A model generated the notes under the pieces. It did not search any database. It was not told the origin of the DNA and was given only the letters and a program-made list of their open reading frames with translations. DNA of 64,000 bases from Theodoxus fluviatilis. Taxonomy: Eukaryota > Mollusca > Gastropoda > Cycloneritida > Neritidae. Of the stretch, positions 1 to 10,395 are shown piece by piece. The position numbers were made by a program, and so were the translations under genes. The stretch lies in contig JAWQFJ010017484.1 in the NCBI GenBank assembly GCA_034096865.1, forward strand, positions 1 through 64,000, written 5' to 3'. Position 1 is the first letter of the stretch, and each line of letters opens with the position of its first letter.

Positions 1-33
1 AGCCCAATGCTCTACCAACTGTGCCATTGTAAA
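1..33 (-). other. tRNA-like D-arm fragment cut by window edge
   Basis: Read on the minus strand, this edge contains an internal promoter box A motif (TGGCACAGTTGG) followed by TAGAGC, as in a tRNA D-arm, and then a possible anticodon 5' stem ending in CT. The D-stem has one A-A mismatch and the acceptor side does not look like a normal tRNA. It could be a tRNA gene, a tRNA pseudogene or the head of a tRNA-derived SINE. The rest lies outside the window. Confidence 0.3.
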
Positions 34-179
34 CTTGTAGGTATGTGAAGCATTTATAACGACCTTGTCATAAACCCTCGTGGTTCGTATTTTGCACTGT
101 AAATTGTAGAAAAATGGATGATAGCATGAACTGTTTGGTATTTCATACGGATCTAACCCATCAACGTCAATATTCTTTT

Positions 180-473
180 CGTAGTATCGCATTTTGGCGC
201 CTGCTGGTAGAGGTTCAACATATATCGAAGCGTTTTGCTGAAGTAGGAAAGATAACTCGGTTTGACTCGATGTCATTACGCTGAAATGGTCGTTGTCCCC
301 AACATTTCCGGGTCAGGGATTGATTAAATCATCATATTTTTGTGACACTGAGACCAGACCATCAAAACAATTAGCACTAGGCCTTGAATCAAATCGTCGT
401 ACGAGATCTTACGTTGACTGCAAATGTACAACAGTGCCGCGTGATTGTGTCGACATTCAGTTAGTTCGCTGGG
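180..473. repeat. Dispersed repeat, copy 1 (two modules)
   Basis: Two modules here recur at 4386-4735. Module A (about 180-270) begins CGTAGTATCGC and contains TTTGACTCGAT. Module B (313-473) begins CAGGGATTGATTAAATC and ends GTTAGTTCGCTGGGC, and is nearly identical in the second copy. The module order is A-B here and B-A in the second copy. Short open frames over module B exist in both copies only because the sequence is duplicated; nothing indicates a protein. Confidence 0.8.
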
Positions 474-719
474 CCCCTATTCACAACGGCGATTTATCTT
501 TTTAACACTCGATTTATCCCCTATCCCCGCGTTATCTTGATCGGTTAGATAAGGTACGCTCGTCAGAGGATCCTAGGTTGCGCTTTGCTATATATACTGC
601 TTTCTTTGTCGTCTCTTCGATTCTCTTAGATCGTAGATGACGTCATGAGATTACGTCAAAGCGGAACAGGCAGTTGGAATCGTCTGAGTTTAGAGACAAG
701 GGTAGTGAATTAGGCAGTA

Positions 720-904
720 CAGTAGTCGCCGCTTATTAAAAACACATTGGGACCGAACAAAAGTGTTTTTAATAAGCGGCGTTTTTATTAACCGTTTGCT
801 TGTTGAACATGTCCATCAGTAACGAAGTAAATCCGGACCTTACCAACTGTATTTAAAAAACGGCTGTTTTTATTAACCGCGTGTTTTATAAGCGGCGACT
901 ACTG
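720..904. mobile_element. Short TIR element (MITE) with TA target duplication
   Basis: The 185-bp element starts CAGTAGTCGCCGCTTATTAA and ends with the inverted copy, TTATAAGCGGCGACTACTG. TA dinucleotides flank both sides (718-719 and 905-906). The left end also pairs with an internal inverted copy at 764-782, giving a strong hairpin. TA duplication and CAGT termini suggest a Tc1/mariner or pogo/Tigger type non-autonomous element. There is no coding content. Confidence 0.8.
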
Positions 905-958
905 TATTGCCTTTCTTACTTACATTCAGCCCTTGAGGCAAAATATTCAAATGTGGTA

Positions 959-1037
<79 letters not shown>

Positions 1038-1219
1038 GAGAGACAGAGACAGAGAGAGAGACAGAGAGAGAGACAGAGACAGAGAGAGACAGAGAGAGAC
1101 AGAGAGAGAGACAGAGAGAGAGACAGAGAGAGAGACAGAGAGAGTGAGAGAGAGGGGGGGGGGAGGGGAGCTGGGAAAAGGGGAGGAAGGGAAGAGAGAA
1201 TGAGAGTAAGAGGGTGGGT

Positions 1220-1287
<68 letters not shown>

Positions 1288-1320
1288 GAGTCAGAGAGAG
1301 AGACAGAGAGAGAGTGAGAG
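959..1320. repeat. (GA)n microsatellite with GACA variants
   Basis: Long purine tract of GA repeats with regular GACA interruptions and a G-run near 1155-1165. Open frames of Arg-Glu or Ser-Leu repeats on both strands are by-products of the repeat. Confidence 0.95.
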
Positions 1321-1423
1321 TAGCCATAACACTGATCAAAAGATCAGATGAAGGCCTTGCGGCCTAAGACATCTGAGGACATATCTATCTAAATCATTCT
1401 CTGTCCTCGCAAATGACGTCACG

Positions 1424-1817
1424 AATTCTATTCTATTCTATTCTATTCACCCCTCCTTCAAAAATCTCCTCGCAAATGACGTCACGTTATACGACGTCAA
1501 ATGATCACGTCACAAATTTTGCAAAATGGAGTCTGTTGAATTGTTTTCAATGAAACACCAAAATGTAAAAAAAAGTCACTTTCTTTTCAAACCTCGATTC
1601 TGAAAATTTGATAATATTGAATGGGACCTAACTTCCAGTCAGTGTGCAAAATCTCAAGGAAATCCGTCCAGTAGTTTTTGAGATATAGGCCGTGGAGACG
1701 GGACAGACAGACAGACACACACACACACACACACACACAGACAGATAAAGTTTGTAGGACCTCCAGTAAACCTGGAGGGATAAAGTCTGTAGGACCTCCA
1801 GTAAACCTGGAGGGATA
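1424..1817. mobile_element. Dispersed repeat with (CA)n and terminal hairpins, copy 1
   Basis: Shares with 4922-5199 a segment beginning CCTCGATTCTGAAAATTTGAT, then a shared line including AAATCCGTCCAGTAGTTTTT, a CA microsatellite and a terminal stem-loop (CCTCCAG, TAAA, CTGGAGG). The terminal hairpin block occurs twice in tandem in this copy, but once in the other. A short (TATTC)n stretch and CRE-like TGACGTCA-type motifs lie at its upstream side, near 1410-1500. Confidence 0.75.
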
Positions 1818-2539
1818 AATTATGTATACACAGTTTCAAAAAGTAAATGTACAAATAATATAATAGGTGAGACCCTTTCGCGTGAAAAATGCAGAACTCT
1901 ACTGACCACTGAGTACCACAACAATAAGGCTGGAACAGGAAAATGGCTGCTTCTTTGTGCAAGTATCCCTCAATCAAAACCAGATGAAGAAAAATAATGA
2001 ATTAAGCCAAAATACTAAGTTGCAAAATGGTATAGACTTAAAAAACACCACAAATCTTAATAAGCACAATGTGAACTGACTTTATTATCCGGTTTTTACA
2101 TCATAGGAGAAAATAACCAATACCTTAACAAATTTAACAAGAAGGTATGATAAATATGGGAAGTAAATGAGGCTGCAGCTTACATTTCAAATTACTAAAG
2201 ACAGGATATGCAGATGCTTATTATACATTAATATGAACATGTTACACGCCAGTGCTCTGATTATTCTTAATGATCAAGATGTCTAGGGGTAAACGCACTG
2301 CTGCAACATTCACTCGCCTTACTCGCTGTCAAGAATAGACAGGACAGAGAAGATAAGGGCAGAGATCAAATACAAAATGACTTTAATAATACTTGAAGTG
2401 ATAAAACAATGATTGGTAAGTCAACGTGCATGGATAAAACTTTGATTAATACTAGGTTAAGCCAGCCAGCCTTTTCTATATAGGGGGGTAAAACTTATCT
2501 GACAGTTCACTGAGTCCGTTCTGTGGAGGAATGATGAAG

Positions 2540-2645
2540 GGTGTCAGGGCAGCGTGACCCTGTGGTTTGTCCTGGCAAAGGAGGTCAGGGCAGCGTGACC
2601 CTGTAGTTGTCCTGGCAAAGGGGGTCAGGGCAGTTGACCCCGTGG
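2540..2645. repeat. Minisatellite, three units
   Basis: GTCAGGGCAGCGTGACCCTG followed by a CCTGGCAAAG block is repeated about three times with small indels. It lies inside the possible solo LTR. Confidence 0.7.
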
Positions 2646-2851
2646 CTGCTCCAGAAGGGGGTTGTCTTGGAGCGTGGAGGGGGTGTCGACTGATGCAGGG
2701 GTGGGTCCTGCAGAGGGGAGGTTGAAATGGCCTCATCTCTCCTCTCTAGTCCAGTCTGGTGGCGGGGTGTCAGGCTGGGGGTCAGGCAAAGGTCATCTCC
2801 TCTTGAGCTGCTCGCATTTCACCCATGCTTGGGGCTGGAGGTGGTCAGATG

Positions 2852-2873
2852 GAGGGGGGGGGGGGGGGGGGGG
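2852..2873. repeat. Poly-G run
   Basis: About 20 consecutive G. Its length is unreliable in any sequencing technology. Confidence 0.9.
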
Positions 2874-3654
2874 ACGACATCCCCGTCCTTGCCCCCTAGG
2901 TCAGACTGGCCTGCTGCATACCATTTATTGTATTCTGGGCTCCCCAGTATAGGAGCGAAACGGCCCCCCGCGCTAGCAGAATCTGCCTGTATTTATCCCC
3001 TGCTCCCATGTCTCCATTGAGAGTCTCAGAGACTCACCAATGGGAAGAAGGGGAAATCTGGCGCCCTGCTTGCTCAGCACTTTTCTACCGCCCAAACTCT
3101 TAAAAGTTCACTACTCTGGGCCAATAGGAAAAAAAAGAAAATTGGCGCATTACTGGCGTCAGCAGAGTTTCTTCCTGCTCAAAGTCTGGCACAGTCAGCA
3201 TAATTCTCTGGGCTCGAATTCTCACGTCAGCACAAGCTTGGCGCCCAACTTGAAAACTGTTCACTCCTCCCACCAACACAGTAATATTCTAAAGGCATGG
3301 CTGGTTGCTTAATATACTACATTTATTTGAGGTCTGGCTGGCTTCTGTATCCTTAAGTATTCATTACTTAACACATGCATAAACACACAATTCATAATGG
3401 TAGTGGTATGATGCTTCATTAGCTCACACAGAAAACGTAGCACAGGGTAGGCATTTTACCTAAACCACACAGAGAAATAAAACAGAGGTGGGTGGCCGTA
3501 ACAGAACATTCTTTAATTGATTTTTATTCTTGATGAATATACTTTATATCTACAGATAAAAACCGCTGGCGCTGAACCTCCAGGTTTTGGCATTAAAAAA
3601 ACACAATAAATCATACAAAAATGTGTCTTTTAGCTTGGCCGGGGCCTACACATC

Positions 3655-4160
3655 ACACAGCACATGGAGACAATCACAGACCTACACACCACACAACACA
3701 TGGAGACAGACAGTCACAGACCTACACACAACATGGAGACAGACAGTCACAGACCTACACACCACAACACATGGAGACAGTCACAGACCTACGCACCACA
3801 CAACACATGAAGAGAGACAGACACAGACCTACACACCACACAGCACATGTAGACAGTTACAGACCTACACACCACAACACATGGAGACAGTCACAGACCT
3901 ACACACCACAACACATGGAGACAGTCACAGACCTACACACCATACAACACATGGAGAGAGACAGACACAGACCTACACACCACACAACACATGTAAACAG
4001 TCACAGACCTACACACCACTACACATGGAGGCAGTCACAGACATACACACAACACATGGAGACAGTCACAGACCTACACACCACAGCACATGGAGACAGT
4101 CACAGACCTACACACCACAAAACACATGGAGACAGACAGTCACAGACCTACACACCATCT
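3655..4160. repeat. Minisatellite of CA-rich 33-40 bp units
   Basis: Around fifteen variable units built on ACAGACCTACACACCACA followed by CACATGGAGACAGTC. Two overlapping open frames over it are products of the repeat and have no start context or homology. Confidence 0.9.
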
Positions 4161-4385
4161 TTGAAGTGCTGCAAGAACAAAACAAAACAAACGAAATGTT
4201 TTTCCCCCTTACTCTGATTATTCCTTGTTTCGGAGACGACTGTGATTTTGACTTTTGAGTAGGCCTACACGAACACACAAGCTCGATACAGCCGGCAACA
4301 AGCTAGTTCGCCAGGCGGGACAGTGAAATAGATCTATTTCACTCAGAATGTCGATCAATATAGGGCAACGTACTTATTTTTTAAA

Positions 4386-4735
4386 TCAGGGATTGATTAA
4401 ATCATCATATTTTTGTGACACTGAGACCAGACCATCAAAACAATTAGCACTAGGCCTTGAATCAAATCGTCGTACGAGATCTTACGTTGACTGCAAATGT
4501 ACAACAGTGCCGCGTGATTGTGTCGACATTCAGTTAGTTCGCTGGGCGATTCCAGGCTTTTAACCAGCGAAGGCAACGATCTAGATGGTACATATACTTT
4601 ACCGGTTTCACAAATGGAATGAATTTGACGCCAACACAGCGTAGTATCGCTTTTTTGCGTCTGCTGGTAGACGTTCATCATACAAAGAAGCCAAATGTTG
4701 TTTTGTGAACGTAGGAAAAGAGTTTGACTCGATTA
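4386..4735. repeat. Dispersed repeat, copy 2 (modules in swapped order)
   Basis: Module B (4386-4545) is almost identical to 313-473. Module A follows at 4640-4735, more diverged from 180-270. The order is the reverse of copy 1, so one copy is rearranged or both derive from a tandem array. Confidence 0.8.
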
Positions 4736-4921
4736 GGCTCTTACATCTATTGACTATCGAGGGAGGTGCTTCCGAGTGTACGAAATCCATTATCCTCAAA
4801 ATTCTACTCGCAAATGACGTCACGTTGTTGATGACGTCACACATTACGCAATTTCGCCATTCCATGAATCGCGTATTTGGGGAGGCACTCTGGAGTGTAC
4901 GACCTTAAAAAACCACTTTTT

Positions 4922-5199
<278 letters not shown>

Positions 5200-5483
5200 C
5201 ATTTATTCAATACTTTGAATATCCTTTATTGTTAACATTTTCCACAAGTAGATATTGGTGCTCCATGAATGGTCAGTGAAGCTGGAAACAATACAGATCC
5301 AACACTGGATAAAGTACCTGTATCCTAACTGTGGGGAGCAAATGTGACAGGGGAAAATAGCTGTAGTTGAATGGACTTTGATGGGAATCGGATGCATTCC
5401 AAATTAGGTAGCCTATATGCCAAAGTATCTTGTTGAATAGGACACTGTGTCTTCAGGAGTCCCCTCACTTACTCACGCACTCC

Positions 5484-5572
5484 TACCCACCCACCCACCT
5501 ACTCACTCCCTACTACCCACCCACCCACCTACTCACTCACTCCTACCCACCCACCTACTCACTCCCTCAAAG
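5484..5572. repeat. Minisatellite, CCCACCCACCTACTCACT type
   Basis: Three to four imperfect pyrimidine- and A-rich units of about 31 bp. Confidence 0.85.
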
Positions 5573-6062
5573 GCTCCATCACTCTCGTTGACAAGGCAAA
5601 GGTTGAGTCTGCCATTATTAGCTGGGAATGAAAGTGTTTGATCCTGGTATGAATACAGGTGGTGGTGCCTAAGAACTGCCATGGTGAAGCTTTGCCTTAA
5701 GAGCAGACCTGTTTTAAGTAGCATCATCAACCTTTCTTGATACACTAACATCAAAGTAGACAAATCTGCAGTATGTATGTGTGAACAGGACATTACTGTA
5801 GTGCTGCAGATGAATGAAGTAGAATGAACCTGCTTCACAAGGGCAATGGATTCAGTCAGAATTCCCATCCACAGCAGCAGGGCATGGTGGGTAATTCCAT
5901 TTGTGAAAGAATTTCATTTAGATTGCCCTCCACTCCTCCTCTGTTGTAGGAAACTGTTAAAACAAAATGTTTAGACTGCATAATTGTTGTGCATATACAT
6001 TTTCCATGCTATAATGAATGACACTCAAACAAACGCTGTATCATTATTTATTGCACTCTCAG

Positions 6063-6326
6063 ATCCCTTTGAAACTGAAGCTGAAACAAGCAGTACAGAT
6101 GTGGAATGGCCCCAAAAACAAGTGGACCCATGTTTCAGGGAAGAGAGCAGCATGCCTTCCACTCCATGACCTCTCCCTCAGAGAGGCCACTAAGTTAACA
6201 GCTATGTTAGAGAGACAGAGAAAAAAAATTCTGAGCCAAAAGAAGATGACAAAGAAGACAACACAGCAAACCAGTCATTTTGAATATAACATAACTGACA
6301 GATTAGACCAAAATAATAAAGAATGA
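6063..6326 (+). CDS. Candidate terminal exon, unrecognised
   Basis: An acceptor-like ACTCTCAG ends at 6062. It is followed by an open frame of about 87 codons with ordinary composition, unlike the repeat-derived frames around it. The product is basic, with a WNGPKNKWTHVSG segment early and a lysine-rich helix-like tail, and it stops at 6324-6326. An AATAAA overlaps the last codons (6315-6320). I do not recognise the family and cannot identify the preceding exon. It may be the 3' exon of a plus-strand gene whose other exons I could not find, or a chance frame. Confidence 0.3.
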   Translation: MPLKLKLKQAVQMWNGPKNKWTHVSGKRAACLPLHDLSLREATKLTAMLERQRKKILSQKKMTKKTTQQTSHFEYNITDRLDQNNKE

Positions 6327-7292
6327 AAGAACCGACATCCAATTAAGGCAACAAATAAATACAGTAATTTGATGAAGCCTGTCTGAATAATGTCAGTGTA
6401 GAATAAGAAACAGCAATCTTTTCCTGTTTTTGTTTGAAGTTGTAAAATTCATTGTTGCAGGAAGTTCATTATCAACTGTCAGATAAAAGGCTCCTATCAC
6501 TTGCATACTTTAGAGAGTGAGTTATTTGAATGAAAATCTGAAAATTTCTTGGGGACAACCACTGTTTCTTACAGATTTCTCATTGATGTGCTGGGAATAC
6601 TGTACACTACTTCCAATTGTTGTGCAACTCTCATTTGATGCCAATAAACCCTGTGATATTTATAAATTTATTAGTATCTCAAGTAGGTTAAGGCTATTCC
6701 CCCAAAAGATAGAATTGATTATTTCTTTTCTCCACTGACAAACTGGCCAATAACATTACTTCAATGTGTCATGTTGAGTTTTGGGTTCAACAGTTAAAAA
6801 GGGTAATTGTAAGGATATTGAACTTGTTACAAGATAACGTACAGTTGCTATTAATAGCCTTGCATTTACAGTAATTTTTGTGACTTTGATGTACCAGGCT
6901 GAAATCATTATTTACAAGGGTATACCCTACAGTATTGTCACACATCCATAGGACATTCTGATTCTCACTTCTGAAACGGAAATTCAGCCTGAGTTTCGTC
7001 CCTTTACTTCCACTAGTTCCGGTAGAGTGGTACAAATAGAAGCTGATGGGATGATCGCTAGATCGTGGCAAAAGGATGACACTAAAGCATGCCAAAATAT
7101 TAATTAGATTAAAAACTAATCGAAAATAGTCATATTAGACTGTTTTAACGTATACTTTCTGCACAAAACCCACAAAAGATAAGTAAACAAACCTCACCGT
7201 ACGTACCTAGCTGCCTAGCAGACGAACGCGATCGAACCGTTTAGTCACTATGCCAGCAGACTATCGAGCTAGTGCTAGTGTGATATAATGTT

Positions 7293-7550
7293 TCATGTAA
7301 AGCTCGAATGAGTAGCAGCAGATAACTGTTTAGTTCTGACTTGAATTGACAATTTCGTTTCCCTGGTCTGGCGAGGACCGAAAATTCACTATCATCGAGT
7401 GGATGAGTGATCGATCAACTTGTGCCGCACTCGGCGTAATGAATAACTTCACGTAGTTCGGCTCGGTACGACTCAACTACGGAAACTGACGGAAACCGTC
7501 GGAAACTGACGGAAACCTATGACACAAAATACGGAAACCGCTCAATATGA
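7293..7550 (-). repeat. Left arm of a 10-kb inverted-repeat structure
   Basis: This segment reappears in reverse complement in two blocks, at about 16064-16210 and 16975-17120. It contains an array of CGGAAACTGA-type units (7469-7540) next to the internal side, then a unique-looking segment with GGTCTGGCGAGGACCGAAAA. Identity between arms is high over long stretches. The right arm has about 765 bp of extra sequence between the blocks. The stop codon of the PHD gene sits at the inner edge of this arm. Confidence 0.85.
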
Positions 7551-7771
7551 TGTACAAACTTGCAGCAACATTTGATATTTGATATTTGGGACAAATAGAG
7601 CTCTTCCCGGGATGTTATGCTTCTGCAACAGTTTCTGTGCTGCTCTGTCTTTGGCAAGGTTTTGCAGGTTTGGAGGACGTGCACTCTGGGGGTGAAGAGG
7701 GATTTGGCCGTGAAGTAGAAGTTGCTCGCGTCTGGCAACTGTCACTGCCTTTTCATAGCTATTTTTGCCGC
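7542..7771 (-). CDS. Candidate last exon of the PHD finger gene
   Basis: On the minus strand an acceptor (TTTTTCAG) ends at 7772, and an open frame of about 76 codons runs to TGA at 7542-7544. The product is basic and includes RREQLLLHGQIPLHPQS and KLLQKHNIPGRALFVPN. I do not recognise the domain. It lies downstream of the PHD exons on the same strand and ends at the boundary of the left inverted arm, which suggests it closes that gene. The join is uncertain. Using the GC donor at 8127 the phases do not match; a GT donor at 8087 gives a matching phase with a longer PHD exon. An undetected middle exon is also possible. Confidence 0.4.
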
Positions 7772-8127
7772 CTGAAAAAGTAAACATGTATATTAACCTT
7801 CTCCACCCGCATCAAGATCAGGACTTATACTTCTGCACCGCCATTCCTTTCCAGTACACTAACAAAATTAGTAGTTTCAGTCCATATTTGAAACGAATCC
7901 GTCCCAAACTATCAAAGGTACAAGCTTCCAAAGTTAGAACAATGTAAATGCTCTTTCTGTCTTGTCGCAAAAATGCGCCTGCCGGGTGCAGAAGAGTAAT
8001 ACAAAATCAAAGAAAGTCTCATGTATGTGACCTGCAATTTTTACTCCACCAGAATAATATTAAGACCTTTTGAGAGTTATGATATACAGTCTAATATATG
8101 CTTTATTATTATCATTATTAGGCTTGC

Positions 8128-8286
8128 CTTTTGGAGTCTGTCCAGAGCTGCATCGTGATCATAAGAACCGACTGAATTCAAACAGCACCGGCTGCAGATG
8201 TAGTCTTCACTCTTAAGCGCTAGCCACTCACACCAGGTATTGTCTGACATTTCCTCGCACCGTTTGTGGTTCCAGAAAATACATAC
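8128..8286 (-). CDS. PHD finger exon, second half of the zinc finger
   Basis: The minus-strand exon has acceptor TTATGTTTTCAG ending at 8287, then codes for VC-x3-W-x-H-x2-C, a tryptophan, and finally ED-Y-I-C-x2-C. Joined in phase 0 to the exon at 15228-15324, it completes a Cys4-His-Cys3 PHD finger, a fold that usually reads histone H3 tails. The exon could end at a GC-AG donor (AAAAG followed by gcaag, at 8128) or at a GT donor further on (8088). The flanking intron carries a hAT transposon whose end lies only 21 bp from this acceptor. Confidence 0.65.
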
Positions 8287-8307
8287 CTGAAAACATAAGT
8301 GTTTAGT

Positions 8308-10395
8308 CAGGGGCGGATCTGGGTTTTGAAAGGGGGGGGGGTGCAAAGTTCATTTTTTATTTTTTTGTATCTTATCAGCGAAGGCGCGAAGCGCCGAACC
8401 GACGGCGCGAAGCGCCGAGCATGCTAGGGGGGTCCGGGGGCATGCCCCCCCCGGAATTTCTTTTTAAAAAGGAAGCAAAATGGTGCAATCTGGTGCAATC
8501 TGAGCGTGTAAAGTGCTATTTTCAGGCGATACATTTTGCCACTGATGTGGTGGGGGGTGGAGATAGGACCAACTGTCTCTCTCTTGGGAAGCACATGCTC
8601 GAAAATGTACAGTGCTAAATAAGTTCGATGATAATAATAAAGAATCACAATTCACAAAAACAACATGAGGAAAAAGTCTTTGCAACAAGATCATACCTCG
8701 AATTTTATAATCTTTATTCCGAATATGTAAGAAGACATCTGTAACCAGTTTGTTGTGGGAGTCAGGCCTGGTCAGTCTAGAGACATTGAATAAACACACA
8801 CATGGAGGAATTTGCCTAGTCATAGGCCTAATCATGTGACAACATTTTCTGTGGCTGAAGGCGCATGACTGTGTTGTATTTTGTTGCAACTCTGTTGACA
8901 GCATCTGGAATGTCTATTTTCAGGCTCCTGTGAACTCTCATGAGAGTCAACCCATTCAGTCTCGGTTCCCCCATTGTCGACCTGAGGTAGGTCTTCAGTG
9001 TCCGCAGCCCACTGATCCGCCTCTCGCACTCAGCTGTTGTTATAGGGACCGTGCAGATCAGTGTCAGGAGTTGGTGGACGTTGGGGAAGATCCCCTCGTC
9101 ACAGGCCTGAAGTGCCTGTCTTGCTGTTTCAGGTACTGGTCCCGCTGCCCGTGTCCACTTTTGTCGCCAGTGGTCATATTCTGCAGCAACAAGGTCTACA
9201 TTGGGCAAGTCAAGTGACCAGAAGCTGGCAAGTCTCTCAATGCCCTCAGGTAGTTGACCACAGACCGTATCAGTTACAGCTTGGTTCTGGCGAGGCTGTG
9301 GAAGAACAGCTTGGTTCTGGGGAGGCTGTGGAAGAACAGCTGGGTTCTGGGGAGGCTGTGGAAGAACAGCTTGGTTCTGAGGAGGCTGTGGAAGAACAGC
9401 TTGGTTCTGGCGAGGCTGTGGAAGAATGCAGAAGGGAACCAGCTCCAGACCATCCACGGCCACCTCTGACGCAGTCAAGAACCTGGTCACAAGCTCATTT
9501 GCCAGATGATCCACAAAGGGTATGGCAATTGATCTTCTAAAGAACTCTTCAGTATTCTCTGCTGGGTGGTTGGCTCGCAGTGTTTGCATTTCAGCAGCAC
9601 GTGGTCGAGTCACCTGGCACTTGAGGATGGCTGCCATCTCCTGAGCCTGCTGGAACCAGTTGTGGAATTGTGCATCAATCTGCTGTCTGATTCCCTGCAC
9701 AAGATGCCTGACAGAGTCTAGTTCTTTGTAAGCAGCCACGATGTCTTTGGCTTTTTGCTGCAACTTCAGAGTGAGAGGCTGTATGTACTGCAGGCACTTT
9801 CTCGTGACCACGAAAGACACAAGGAAATTTCCTGATGCAAAGACGTGCAAAAAACCAGAAGCCTTGGTGAGGGTTTCAGCGTCCCAGTCCTCCTTGTCTT
9901 TCAGCATTTCTTCAAGGCAGTTGACAACAGAAGTGAACAGCTTGGAAAAGACTTCAAAAGCAACGTGCCTGTAGACCCACCGCGTGCGGCACAAATCAAC
10001 AAGTTTTTTCACTTTGCTGTCCGGCATGGTCTGCTGGATCACCTTTTCCAACTTTACTTGGCGCTTGGGAGAATCATAAAAAAAACGAAAGATTTCCTTC
10101 AAACTGCCAAACATCAATGTCACCTGCTGGACCCCACACGCTTTGACAATGCACAAATTCAGCTGATGGGCGGCACAGTGGAAGTAAAGCGCTTTGTCAC
10201 ACACCGCCGAAATCCGAGCCTGTACACCCTTGAACTTCCCGCTCATATTGGCAGCCCCATCATACCCTTGTCCTCTTACATTCCGAACATCAAGACCCCA
10301 GTCGTGAAGAGCAGTCAAGATGTTGTTTGCGATGGCCTCGCCTGTGATCTGTTCACACGCCATGAAGCACATGAAGTCCTCTCGTATTTCAGAGG
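8308..10395 (-). mobile_element. hAT transposon, truncated at the N-terminal end
   Basis: The element begins with CAGGGGCGGATCTGGG at 8308, a terminal repeat seen in hAT elements of this type, then a G-run and GC-rich palindromes: GGCGCGAAGCGCC at 8383-8395 and 8404-8416, and a GGGGG-CCCCC hairpin near 8425-8452. The transposase gene runs inward on the minus strand. The other terminus is missing. The reading stays hAT-like to about 10395 (SEIREDF upstream of the first Met), where gypsy sequence takes over, so the 5' end was lost at that junction. Confidence 0.75.
8828..10372 (-). CDS. hAT-family transposase, 5'-truncated (ZMYM1/PRKRIP-like)
   Basis: The 514-codon frame has two hallmarks of hAT transposases. 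Near its start is GQGYDGAANMSG, carrying one of the catalytic aspartates of the RNase H-like fold, followed by HCAAHQLNL. At the C-terminus is the dimerisation domain (FPNVHQLLTL, then AECERRISGLRTLKTYLRST and RLNGLTLMRVHR). The animal relatives annotated as ZMYM1-like or 52-kDa repressor-like proteins share this layout. The N-terminal zinc finger and the first part of the catalytic region are missing. Between the two domains lies a run of five 10-residue repeats (PQPPQNQAVL type) encoded by a 30-bp tandem repeat at 9280-9425. The frame is intact over what remains, so the insertion may be fairly young, but with one terminus gone it cannot move by itself. Confidence 0.85.
   Translation of the reverse strand: MCFMACEQITGEAIANNILTALHDWGLDVRNVRGQGYDGAANMSGKFKGVQARISAVCDKALYFHCAAHQLNLCIVKACGVQQVTLMFGSLKEIFRFFYDSPKRQVKLEKVIQQTMPDSKVKKLVDLCRTRWVYRHVAFEVFSKLFTSVVNCLEEMLKDKEDWDAETLTKASGFLHVFASGNFLVSFVVTRKCLQYIQPLTLKLQQKAKDIVAAYKELDSVRHLVQGIRQQIDAQFHNWFQQAQEMAAILKCQVTRPRAAEMQTLRANHPAENTEEFFRRSIAIPFVDHLANELVTRFLTASEVAVDGLELVPFCILPQPRQNQAVLPQPPQNQAVLPQPPQNPAVLPQPPQNQAVLPQPRQNQAVTDTVCGQLPEGIERLASFWSLDLPNVDLVAAEYDHWRQKWTRAAGPVPETARQALQACDEGIFPNVHQLLTLICTVPITTAECERRISGLRTLKTYLRSTMGEPRLNGLTLMRVHRSLKIDIPDAVNRVATKYNTVMRLQPQKMLSHD

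Larger units (their letters stand above)
2312..3504 (-). mobile_element. Possible solo LTR
   Basis: On the minus strand this block would begin near TGTTACGGCC, a common LTR-like start, and it contains a TATA-like ATAAATA. The heptamer AACATTC occurs on both sides (2305-2311 and 3505-3511) and could be a target duplication, although it is longer than the usual 4-6 bp. There is no coding content. A second LTR or an alignment to related copies would settle it; chance similarity is possible. Confidence 0.25.

Noticed and set aside
3587..4258. 223- and 198-codon His/Thr-rich frames
   Set aside because: They are the CA-rich minisatellite translated in two frames.
9061..9540. 159-codon plus-strand frame with QLGSGEAVEE repeats
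   Set aside because: It is antisense to the PQPPQNQAVL repeat of the hAT transposase.
9845..10384. First 180 codons of the long plus-strand frame as part of gag
   Set aside because: This stretch is antisense to well-conserved hAT coding, so gypsy similarity cannot begin before about 10385.
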